In this document: positions 34,053-41,374 of the stretch, piece after piece
Layout of the letters: every line of letters starts with the position of its first letter
Position numbering within the stretch: position 1 is the first letter of the stretch
From: 62-47 sp044463945
GTDB taxonomy: Bacteria; Pseudomonadota; Alphaproteobacteria; Rhizobiales; Xanthobacteraceae
Assembly (NCBI GenBank): GCA_044463945.1
Contig: JBIQLW010000002.1
Span: 62,001-126,000 of the forward strand
DNA length: 64,000 nt
Reading direction: 5' to 3'
Program-made: the position numbers and the translations under genes
The notes under the pieces: model-generated
Database searches by the model: none
The model's input: the letters and a program-made list of their open reading frames with translations, nothing else
Told to the model about the DNA's origin: nothing

Positions 34053-34200
34053 CGAAAACGAGGCGTCATCATCCGCGAAGGCGGACGATCCAGTCATCCG
34101 TGCGCGTGGGTGGGAGACTTGACCCCATGATGGAATACTGGATGCTCCGCTTTCGCGGAGCATGACGGTTTTCGTGCAATATATCCGAGCCTAAAAGCAA
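34053..34200. repeat. Two-hairpin dispersed repeat, copy 4
   Basis: Hairpin 1 is at 34068-34089 (ATCATCCGC, GAAG, GCGGACGAT, one A-C mismatch). Hairpin 2 is at 34142-34163 (ATGCTCCGC, TTTC, GCGGAGCAT). It lies between the convergent DUF6719-like and creA genes, and its tail reaches almost to the creA stop. Confidence 0.83.
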
Positions 34201-34212
34201 TCTTCTCAACCG

Positions 34213-34770
34213 TCACTTGAAGAAATCGCCGCACTTCTGCACGGCGCTTCCATCGCTCGCGCCCCACGGCATGATCGGGACCGCCGAGGTCGAATTGTTC
34301 GGCGAGCCCTCAATCAGCTTGTCGGAATACACCATATAGACCAGCACGTTGCGTTTGGCATCGCAGCCGCGCACGATCTGCATCTTCTTGAAGAACAGCG
34401 AGCGGCGCTGGCTGAAGATGTCCTCGCCCTGCTCCAGTTTTCTGTTGGCCTTGATGCGGATCGGGCCGATCTGGCGGCACGACAGCGAGATGTCCGACAC
34501 CTGTTCGGCGAGGCCAAGCCAGCCCTTGAAGCCGCCCTTCTCCGGCACGGTGAAGTGGCAGGCGACGCCCTCCACCTCGGGATCGTCGATGCCGTAGGTG
34601 GCGAGCTTGTCGTTGGGGCTCATCCACTTGAACACCGTGGAGCGTCGGAAGATCAGGTCAGGCTCGTCGGCGGCGAAGGCGGAGAGCGCCGTCAGCAGGG
34701 CGAAGACCACAACAGCGAGGCCGATCATCTTGGGGCGAATGTCTGCGCGTCGTTGCTTGCCGGCCGCCAT
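34213..34770 (-). CDS. creA: CreA-family periplasmic protein
   Basis: The 185-residue protein has a signal peptide (MIGLAVVVFALLTALSAFA) and the CreA domain. Typical stretches are IFRRSTVFKWMSPNDKLATYGIDDPEVEGVACHFT, GLAEQVSDISLSCRQIGPI, and the end MVYSDKLIEGSPNNSTSAVPIMPWG. CreA is conserved in proteobacteria and its function is unclear. The ATG of MAAGKQRR has GGAGAGA upstream and was preferred over a start 56 codons further out. It diverges from the L,D-transpeptidase gene. Confidence 0.92.
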   Translation of the reverse strand: MAAGKQRRADIRPKMIGLAVVVFALLTALSAFAADEPDLIFRRSTVFKWMSPNDKLATYGIDDPEVEGVACHFTVPEKGGFKGWLGLAEQVSDISLSCRQIGPIRIKANRKLEQGEDIFSQRRSLFFKKMQIVRGCDAKRNVLVYMVYSDKLIEGSPNNSTSAVPIMPWGASDGSAVQKCGDFFK

Positions 34771-34988
34771 GAATCTCTCCGTTCGCGTCGAGCCGCCCAT
34801 ATAGGCGGTCGCGGGTGCGACCGGAAGGGCCACGGGCCGCTCGGGCAACAGAGCGGCCGTTAAGGCAATGTGAGGACATCTGCCGGATAGTTCCGGCGCT
34901 GGCCGGGATTTTGCAAGGCGCTGCGTGAACTTAACCATCCCCTCGCGGCACTTAGAAATCGAAGCCGGATTTGTAAGGAAGCGTTGCG

Positions 34989-36374
34989 TTGCGTATCGAA
35001 CAGGTTCCCGCCGGAGCGCGTGCCCGACTGCCGTCGGCTTGCGCCCGCCCCGCCCTTGTCCGGGCCGCCTTGCTGGCCTCCGCCGTGGTCATCAGTGGGA
35101 TCGCCCCGGCTTCGGCCCTGCCGCAGGATTTCTGGGCCGACGACATCATCTCGTTCGAGCCCGCGCCGCCACCGCCGCGCGCGACTCCGCCCCGCCGCCA
35201 CAAGACGCCGCGCGTCCGGGCGAAGGAGATCGCCGCGCCCGCGCGCAAGCCGCAGCGCCCGCTGATCGTCGCGGTGTCGATCAACAACCAGTCGCTGAAA
35301 GTTTACGACGCCAACGGTCTGTTCGCGCAGGCCCCGGTCTCCACCGGAATGCGCGGCCACGCCACGCCGCTCGGCGTCTTCAGCGTGATCCAGAAGAACA
35401 AGTGGCACCGCTCCAACATCTACAGCGGCGCGCCGATGCCCTACATGCAGCGGCTGACGTGGTCGGGCATCGCCATGCACGCCGGCGCGCTGCCGGGCTA
35501 TCCGGCCTCCCACGGCTGCATCCGGATGCCGACCCGCTTCGCCGAGCAGATGTGGAACTGGACCCGGATGGGCGCGCGCGTCATCGTCACCCCCGGCGAG
35601 GTCGTGCCGGTCGCTTTCGCGCATCCGCTGCTCGCGACCCGCAAGCCCGATCCCGCGCCCGCTCCGGCCGCTGACGCGACACCCGCCGCCACCGTCGGCG
35701 CGGCGCAGGTCGCGGACACGGCTCCCGCGTTCGTCGCCGAGCTTGCGGAATTGCGGCCGTCGGTGATGCCCGCCGCGATGGCGCAGGTGGCCGCGTCCGC
35801 CACCACCGGCATCGCGGCGATCGACAAGCCGACCCAGGTGGCCGACGCCGGCGACGCCATCGGCAAGCCGGAAACGCCCGCGGCCACGCCCGCCGTCATG
35901 GTCGACGGCCCGCCCGCAGCCGTCGCGCCGCCCCCACCGAAGCGCACCGGGCCGATCTCGGTGTTCATCAGCCGCAAGGACGGCCGGCTCTATGCCCGCC
36001 AGAATTTCGAGCCGATCTTCGATGTGCCGGTCACCATCGCCGACGGCGACCGCCCGCTCGGCACCCACGTCTTCACCGCGCAGGCCGATGGCGACGCCGC
36101 CACATTCCGCTGGACCGCGCTGACGCTGCCGTCCCCGGCAAAATCGAAGATCGCCAAGCCGCGCCGGCACGCAGCGGCCACTGTCGCGACCGACCCGGAG
36201 CCCTCGGCCGAGGATGCCGCGGCGGCGCTCGACCGCATCACGGTTGCGCCCGAGACCATGACCCGCATCGCCGAGGCGCTCTCGACCGGCAGTTCGATCA
36301 TCGTCTCCGATCAGGGGCTCGCCGCCGGCGGCGAAACCGGCCAGGGCACGGAGTTCATCATTCCGCTGCGCTAA
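34989..36374 (+). CDS. L,D-transpeptidase (YkuD) with a second, inactive-looking half
   Basis: This 461-residue envelope enzyme forms 3-3 peptidoglycan crosslinks or attaches outer-membrane proteins. It has a signal segment (about residues 22-44), a Pro/Arg linker, and a YkuD domain from 91 to about 205 with the catalytic SHGCIRM (His175, Cys177). A low-complexity Ala/Pro linker of over 100 residues follows. Residues 321-364 (ISVFISRKDGRLYARQ, then RPLGTHVFTA) resemble the start of the first YkuD domain (IVAVSINNQSLKVYDA, then TPLGVFSVI), but no second H-G-C is present. The start codon is TTG. A 14-bp direct duplication lies at the 3' end. Confidence 0.88.
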   Translation: MRIEQVPAGARARLPSACARPALVRAALLASAVVISGIAPASALPQDFWADDIISFEPAPPPPRATPPRRHKTPRVRAKEIAAPARKPQRPLIVAVSINNQSLKVYDANGLFAQAPVSTGMRGHATPLGVFSVIQKNKWHRSNIYSGAPMPYMQRLTWSGIAMHAGALPGYPASHGCIRMPTRFAEQMWNWTRMGARVIVTPGEVVPVAFAHPLLATRKPDPAPAPAADATPAATVGAAQVADTAPAFVAELAELRPSVMPAAMAQVAASATTGIAAIDKPTQVADAGDAIGKPETPAATPAVMVDGPPAAVAPPPPKRTGPISVFISRKDGRLYARQNFEPIFDVPVTIADGDRPLGTHVFTAQADGDAATFRWTALTLPSPAKSKIAKPRRHAAATVATDPEPSAEDAAAALDRITVAPETMTRIAEALSTGSSIIVSDQGLAAGGETGQGTEFIIPLR

Positions 36375-36508
36375 ACCTTTGCCGCTGCGCTAAACTCTTG
36401 TGCGTGCGGCAAAAACGCCATTGCCGCAGCCTCGCGAATCGGCCCCTCATGGAGAGGATATGCGCCTCGTTCGGCCGGGGCGCGCGGTCAATCCATCCGG
36501 GGGGTCCC

Positions 36509-37438
36509 ATGCGCATCGCGGCAGCTCTCATCGTTGCAGGAACGCTCTCGCTCGGTGCCGGCGGCGCGGCGTGGTCGCAAGCCGCCACCGCGCCCCGACC
36601 GGCCCCCGCCGCCGCGCCGGCTCCGGCGGCGCCACCGGCCCCCGCCAAAGCCGCCTGCGCCAACCCGGACGCGCTGGGCATTTCCCGCATCGTCGAAATC
36701 GACACCACCGGCGGCCCCGGCTTCGGCTTCGAGCATTTCAAGCAGCTCGACTTCCTGCGCGACAAGGAAGTGGTCTTGACCTTCGACGACGGCCCGTGGC
36801 CGGGCAACACGCCCGCCGTGCTCAAGGCGCTGGCCGACCAATGCACCACCGGGATCTTCTTCTCGATCGGCAAGCACGCCACCTACCATCCCGAGATCCT
36901 CAAGCAGGTGGCGGCCGCCGGCCATACCATCGGCGCGCACACCTGGTCCCACGCCAACCTCAACGGCAAGAAGATGACCGAGGCGCTGGCCAAGGACGAA
37001 ATCGAGAAGGGCTTTTCCGCGGTGAAATGGGCGCTGGGCACCGCGCCCGCGCCGTTCTTCCGCTTCCCGGCGTTGCAGCACCCGCCGGCGCTGGTGACCT
37101 ATCTCGGCACCCGCAACGTCGCGATGTTCTCCTGCGACATCGACTCGTTCGACTTCAAGGCGCGCAACGCCCAGCAGATCATCGATACCGTGATGAAGAA
37201 GCTCGACCGGCTCGGCAAGGGCATCATCCTGATGCACGACTTCCAGAAGCACACCGCCGAAGCGCTGCCCGAACTGCTGCGCCGGCTCAAGGCCGGCGGC
37301 TACAAGGTGGTGAAGATGCGCGCCAAGGCCCCGGTGGAGACGCTGGCGCAATACGACGAGGAACTGCTCAAGAGCGTCAAGCTGCCGACCGTCAGCACCC
37401 GCCCGCTGTCGAGCGTGGTCAAGACGGTCACGGAATAG
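36509..37438 (+). CDS. Exported polysaccharide deacetylase (NodB homology domain)
   Basis: The 309-residue protein has a signal peptide (MRIAAALIVAGTLSLGAGGAAWSQA), an Ala/Pro linker, and a carbohydrate esterase 4 domain. Motif 1 is LTFDDGPWPG (Asp base and metal Asp). Motif 2 is HTWSH. Motif 3 is the variant FRFPALQHPP in place of RxPxG. Motif 5 is ILMHDFQKHT. It removes acetyl groups from peptidoglycan or an exopolysaccharide. The ATG fixing the signal peptide was chosen; an upstream start would give an extra 37 residues lacking a signal character. It follows the L,D-transpeptidase on the same strand, 134 bp away, so a shared cell-wall function is plausible. Confidence 0.88.
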   Translation: MRIAAALIVAGTLSLGAGGAAWSQAATAPRPAPAAAPAPAAPPAPAKAACANPDALGISRIVEIDTTGGPGFGFEHFKQLDFLRDKEVVLTFDDGPWPGNTPAVLKALADQCTTGIFFSIGKHATYHPEILKQVAAAGHTIGAHTWSHANLNGKKMTEALAKDEIEKGFSAVKWALGTAPAPFFRFPALQHPPALVTYLGTRNVAMFSCDIDSFDFKARNAQQIIDTVMKKLDRLGKGIILMHDFQKHTAEALPELLRRLKAGGYKVVKMRAKAPVETLAQYDEELLKSVKLPTVSTRPLSSVVKTVTE

Positions 37439-37461
37439 CCGCCGCTTTGACCGGGCCCGCC

Positions 37462-38022
37462 ATGTCGTCGCTCACCATCGAGGGCTTTGTCATCCTGTCG
37501 GCCGACGGGATGCTTGCCGACGCCTCCGGCGTGATGCCGCCGGCGCTGAAATTTCCGGGCGACCAGCGCTTCTTCGCCGCAGCGCTCGACCGCGTCGATC
37601 TCGTGGTTCACGGCCGCCATTCCGGCGAGGATCAGCCCAACTCTCTGAGGCGGCGGCGGATCATCCTGACCCGCACCATCCGGGCGCTGGCCGACGATCC
37701 GGCCAATCCCAACGCGACGCTGTGGAACCCGGCGGGCGCGGCGTTCGCGGACGCCTGCCGGCGCGCCGGCGTCGAGCGCGGCACCGCCGCCATCATCGGC
37801 GGGCCGGATGTGTTCGGCCTGTTCCTCGACCGCTTCGACACCTTCTGGCTGTCGCAGGCTCCCCACGTTACGCTGCCCGGCGGCGAGCCGGGATTGCCGG
37901 GCGTGCCGGCGCGCACCCCGCAGGCGGTGCTGTCCGCGCACGGCCTCAAGGCCGCCGAGACCATGGTGCTCGACCCCGCGCACGAGGTCACCGTCACCGC
38001 GTGGCGGCGGGCGGCTCCCTAA
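37462..38022 (+). CDS. Dihydrofolate reductase-like (RibD C-terminal fold) protein
   Basis: The 186-residue protein has the DHFR/RibD-C fold: IEGFVILSADGMLADASG at the start, VDLVVHGRHSGEDQPN for the second crossover, and AAIIGGPDVFGLFLDRFDTFWLSQAPH at the NADPH site. It is not a canonical FolA, since the usual folate-binding residues are absent. It is better described as a reductase of unknown substrate. The ATG is 23 bp after the deacetylase stop, so it probably shares the transcript. Ten bases separate it from the convergent doxX-like gene. Confidence 0.8.
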   Translation: MSSLTIEGFVILSADGMLADASGVMPPALKFPGDQRFFAAALDRVDLVVHGRHSGEDQPNSLRRRRIILTRTIRALADDPANPNATLWNPAGAAFADACRRAGVERGTAAIIGGPDVFGLFLDRFDTFWLSQAPHVTLPGGEPGLPGVPARTPQAVLSAHGLKAAETMVLDPAHEVTVTAWRRAAP

Positions 38023-38032
38023 ACCCGCTCGC

Positions 38033-38497
38033 TCAGTAAGTATGCGCCGCCGGCTCGACGTAAGCCGTGGCCGCCTTCGGCGCGCGGCCGATCCCTGCGA
38101 TCAACAGCAGCCCGCCGATCAGCGCCAGGTTCTTCAGCGCCTGGATCAGGTTGCCGCGCGCGTCCGGCCACGCCTCGTTCCAGAAGTCGTGGAAGTAGAA
38201 CGTCGCGGCGATCAGGAACAGCGCCAGCAGCACGGCGGCGACCCGCGCGCCGAGATTGAAGGCGATCAAGAGCCCGCCCACCAGTTCCAGCACGCCGGCT
38301 GCGATCGCCAGCATCCGGGCCATCGGCATCCCGGAGCTGCCTTCGAGCTGGGTGACGGTAGCGGCGAGATCGGCCGGCACCGCCACCCTGGCGGCGATCG
38401 CGTCGGTGATGGCGGACAGATCGAGCAGGTGCAGCGCGCCGGAGACGATGAACAGGATCGCGAACAGGAAACGGCCGACCGAGATGAAAGCTGGCAT
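38033..38497 (-). CDS. DoxX-family membrane protein
   Basis: The 154-residue protein has four predicted membrane helices, as in the DoxX family: VGRFLFAILFIVSGALHL, ARMLAIAAGVLELVGGLLIAF, RVAAVLLALFLIAATFYFHD and LIQALKNLALIGGLLLIAG. The first helix contains the family's R-x-x-x-A-x-x-F-x-x-x-G pattern and the F-Y-F-H-D-F-W loop is typical. Relatives take part in oxidative stress responses and thiosulfate:quinone oxidation. No specific role can be given here. Confidence 0.88.
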   Translation of the reverse strand: MPAFISVGRFLFAILFIVSGALHLLDLSAITDAIAARVAVPADLAATVTQLEGSSGMPMARMLAIAAGVLELVGGLLIAFNLGARVAAVLLALFLIAATFYFHDFWNEAWPDARGNLIQALKNLALIGGLLLIAGIGRAPKAATAYVEPAAHTY

Positions 38498-38822
38498 CCT
38501 CGCCTCGCGGGCATCGCCGAGGCCCCATGCGCCGGCGCGCGGAGTATGAGCGCTCGCCGGCCTTTTTCATATCCCCTTCGGCGGGATGACCCCGGCGGCC
38601 CGACGCGAATCTTTCCAGATCGGGCGACGGAGCAACACGCGCTCCGGTTACGACCGGGATATTGCTCGGACCTGACCGAAAAAGGGCGTCATCATCCGCG
38701 GAGGCGGATGATCCAGTCATCCCTGCCGGCGCGGGAAAAATCCTATTCCGATACGGAATACCGGATGCTCCGCCTTCGCGGAGCGTGACGGTTCTCGTGT
38801 TGCGGGCGACGCCCGTCAAACC
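38498..38822. other. Gap upstream of doxX-like and downstream of maeB
   Basis: This 325-bp gap separates two minus-strand genes. The left part (38498-38670) should hold the promoter of the doxX-like gene, but I see no clear -35/-10 pair. The right part holds copy 5 of the two-hairpin repeat. No convincing reading frame was found. Confidence 0.6.
38678..38806. repeat. Two-hairpin dispersed repeat, copy 5
   Basis: Hairpin 1 is at 38691-38712 (ATCATCCGC, GGAG, GCGGATGAT). Compared with copy 1, a G-C pair has become A-T on both sides, a full compensatory change. Hairpin 2 is at 38765-38786 (ATGCTCCGC, CTTC, GCGGAGCGT, with one wobble). It lies just beyond the maeB stop. Confidence 0.83.
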
Positions 38823-41132
38823 TCACCCGAACAAACTCGGCTGCTGCCGCCCGGCGCGGTCCTGCGCCTCGACCGCCGCCACCGCCGTCATGTTGAGGAT
38901 GCCGCGCGCCGTCACCGACGGCGTCAGGATGTGCGCCGGCCGCGCCGGGCCGATCAGGATCGGGCCGACCGGCAGGCCGTCGGCAAGTTCCTTGATCATC
39001 TGATAGGCGACGTGGGCGGCGTCGAGGTTCGGCATCACCAGCACGTTGGCGGCGCCTTCCAGCGTCGATTGCGGCAGCACGTAGTCGCGCTTGACCTGCG
39101 ACAGCGCGGTCGCCCCCTGCATCTCGCCGTCGGCCTCGATCTCCGGATGGCGCTCCTTCAGAAGCGCGGTGGCGCGGCGCATCTTGCGCGCCGACTCGGT
39201 GTCGTAGCTGCCGAAATCCGAATGCGACACGAAGGCGATCTTCGGCGTGATGCCGAAGCGCTGGACGTGCAGCGCCGCCGACGAGGCGATCTCCGCCAGT
39301 TCCTCGGCGGTCGGATTGGCGCGCACCTGGGTGTCGGCGAGGAAAAACGATCCCTTCGAGGTGATCATCAGCGACAGTGCCGCGAAATCGCTGACGCCCG
39401 CGCGCGCGCCGATGATCTCGCGGATATGGCGCAGATGGCTCATGAAGCGCCCCTCGACGCCGCACAGCATGGCGTCGGCCTCGCCCCGCACCACCGCCAG
39501 CGCCGCGATCACCGTGGCGTTGGTGCGCACCATGGTGCGCGCCGCGTCCGGCGTCACGCCGTGGCGGCCGGCGGCGTCGATGTAGCTCTGCACATAGGAG
39601 CGGTAGCGCGGATCGTCCTCCGGGTTGACCAGATCGAAATCGTGCCCCGGCCGGATCACCAGCCCGAGCCGCGCGATGCGCGCGTTGATGACCGAGGGAC
39701 GGCCGACCAGGATCGGCCGCGCCAGCTTTTCCTCAAGCACGGCCTGCGTCGCGCGCAGCACGCGCTGGTCCTCGCCCTCGGCGTAGATCACCCGCACCGG
39801 CTGTGTCCGCGCCCGGCTGAACACCGGCTTCATGATCAGGCCGGAGCGGAACGTGAAACGCTCCAGCCGCTCGCGATACTGCTCGAAATCGACGATCGGC
39901 CGGGTCGCGACGCCGGAGTCCATCGCCGCCTTCGCCACCGCCGGCGCGATCCTCAGGATCAGGCGCGGATCGAACGGAGTCGGGATCAGCGAGCCGGGAC
40001 CGAACCCCTGCACCTCGCCGTCGCCGCTCGCCGCCGCCGCATCCGAGGGCGCTTCGCGCGCCAGTTGCGCGATGGCGTCGACGGCGGCGCGCTTCATCGC
40101 CTCGTTGATCGCGGTGGCGCCGACGTCGAGCGCGCCGCGGAAGATGAAGGGGAAACACAGGACGTTGTTGACCTGGTTGGGGAAGTCGGAGCGCCCGGTG
40201 CAGATCATCGCGTCGGGGCGCGCCTTGCGCGCCTCGTCGGGCATGATCTCCGGCGTCGGGTTGGCGAGCGCAAGCACCAGGGGTTTGTCGGCCATGCGCT
40301 TGACCATCTCGGGCTTGAGCACGTTGGGGCCGGACACGCCGAGGAAGATATCGGCGTCGTCGATCACCTCGTCGAGCGTGCGCTTGTCGGTCTTCTGGGC
40401 ATAGACCGCCTTCCAGCGGTCCATGTGCGCGTTGCGGCCGTCATAGACCAGCCCGTCGAGATCGCAGACCCAGATGTTCTCGCGCCGCGCGCCGAGCGAC
40501 ACCAGCAAATTGAGGCAGGCGATCGCCGCCGCGCCCGCGCCGGTGCCGACGATCTTGCAGTCTTCCAGCTTCTTGCCGTTGAGCAGCAGCGCGTTGGTGA
40601 CGGCGGCGCCGACGATGATCGCGGTGCCGTGCTGGTCGTCGTGAAACACCGGGATCTTCATGCGCGCCTTGAGCTGCGCCTCGATCTCGAAGCAGTCCGG
40701 CCCCTTGATGTCCTCGAGGTTGATGCCGCCGAAGGTCGGCTCCAGCGCCGCCACCGTCTCGACCACGCGCTCCACGGTGTCGGCGGCGATCTCGATGTCG
40801 AACACGTCGATGCCGGCGAACTTCTTGAACAGCACCGCCTTGCCTTCCATCACCGGCTTCGACGCCAGCGGGCCGATATTGCCGAGGCCGAGGACGGCGG
40901 TGCCGTTGGAGACGACGGCGACGAGGTTGGCGCGGGTGGTAAGAGTGGCGGCCTCCAGCGGATCGGCGGCGATCGCCTCGCACGCCGCCGCGACGCCGGG
41001 GCTGTAGGCCAGCGCCAGGTCGCGCTGGTTGGCGAGCGGCTTGGTGGCCTGGATTTCCAGCTTGCCGGGGCGCGGCAGCCGATGGAAGGCCAGCGCCGCC
41101 GATTTCAGATCGTCAGAACTCTGTGTCGTCAC
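38823..41132 (-). CDS. maeB: NADP-dependent malic enzyme with phosphotransacetylase-like domain
   Basis: Malic enzyme decarboxylates malate to pyruvate, giving NADPH. The 769-residue protein has the large MaeB layout. The malic domain has LALAYSPGVAAACEAI and VSNGTAVLGLGNIGPLASKPVMEGK (catalytic Lys region). The NAD-binding domain has GTGAGAAAIACLNLL. From about residue 440 there is a phosphotransacetylase-like domain (VIYAEGEDQRVLRATQAVLEE), which lacks acetyl transfer activity in studied homologs but may bind acetyl-CoA as an inhibitor. This architecture is usual in rhizobia. A repeat copy lies both upstream and downstream of the gene. Confidence 0.95.
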   Translation of the reverse strand: MTTQSSDDLKSAALAFHRLPRPGKLEIQATKPLANQRDLALAYSPGVAAACEAIAADPLEAATLTTRANLVAVVSNGTAVLGLGNIGPLASKPVMEGKAVLFKKFAGIDVFDIEIAADTVERVVETVAALEPTFGGINLEDIKGPDCFEIEAQLKARMKIPVFHDDQHGTAIIVGAAVTNALLLNGKKLEDCKIVGTGAGAAAIACLNLLVSLGARRENIWVCDLDGLVYDGRNAHMDRWKAVYAQKTDKRTLDEVIDDADIFLGVSGPNVLKPEMVKRMADKPLVLALANPTPEIMPDEARKARPDAMICTGRSDFPNQVNNVLCFPFIFRGALDVGATAINEAMKRAAVDAIAQLAREAPSDAAAASGDGEVQGFGPGSLIPTPFDPRLILRIAPAVAKAAMDSGVATRPIVDFEQYRERLERFTFRSGLIMKPVFSRARTQPVRVIYAEGEDQRVLRATQAVLEEKLARPILVGRPSVINARIARLGLVIRPGHDFDLVNPEDDPRYRSYVQSYIDAAGRHGVTPDAARTMVRTNATVIAALAVVRGEADAMLCGVEGRFMSHLRHIREIIGARAGVSDFAALSLMITSKGSFFLADTQVRANPTAEELAEIASSAALHVQRFGITPKIAFVSHSDFGSYDTESARKMRRATALLKERHPEIEADGEMQGATALSQVKRDYVLPQSTLEGAANVLVMPNLDAAHVAYQMIKELADGLPVGPILIGPARPAHILTPSVTARGILNMTAVAAVEAQDRAGRQQPSLFG

Positions 41133-41173
41133 GTCCGCCCTGCCTCCGCCCCACGTCCCGCCTCAACCTGATC

Positions 41174-41352
41174 GGAAACGAGGCGTCATCGTCCGCGAAG
41201 GCGGACGATCCAGTAATCCGTGCGGGCGCGCGGGAAATTCGACCCGACACGGAGTACCGGATACTCCGCTTTCGCGGAGTATGACGGTTATCATCGTGTT
41301 GCGCATTCCTCCCGAAAGCAATTGTCCGGTCAGGCTCTCGGGATGCCGGGCG
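41174..41352. repeat. Two-hairpin dispersed repeat, copy 6
   Basis: Hairpin 1 is at 41188-41209 (ATCGTCCGC, GAAG, GCGGACGAT). Hairpin 2 is at 41261-41282 (ATACTCCGC, TTTC, GCGGAGTAT); compared with copy 1, a G-C pair is replaced by A-T on both sides. The tail has arms TCCCGA and TCGGGA. It lies between aspS (its 3' end) and maeB (its 5' end), so it could also affect maeB expression. Confidence 0.85.
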
Positions 41353-41374
41353 CTTCCACGCAAAACAATCCTGC

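Noticed and set aside
38931..41171. Long antisense frame over maeB, and similar ones over valS (18979-21075), ntrY (6924-9038) and gabD/hflX (1168-3129)
   Set aside because: Same composition signature and no ribosome-binding sites; each lies opposite a gene with all family motifs.
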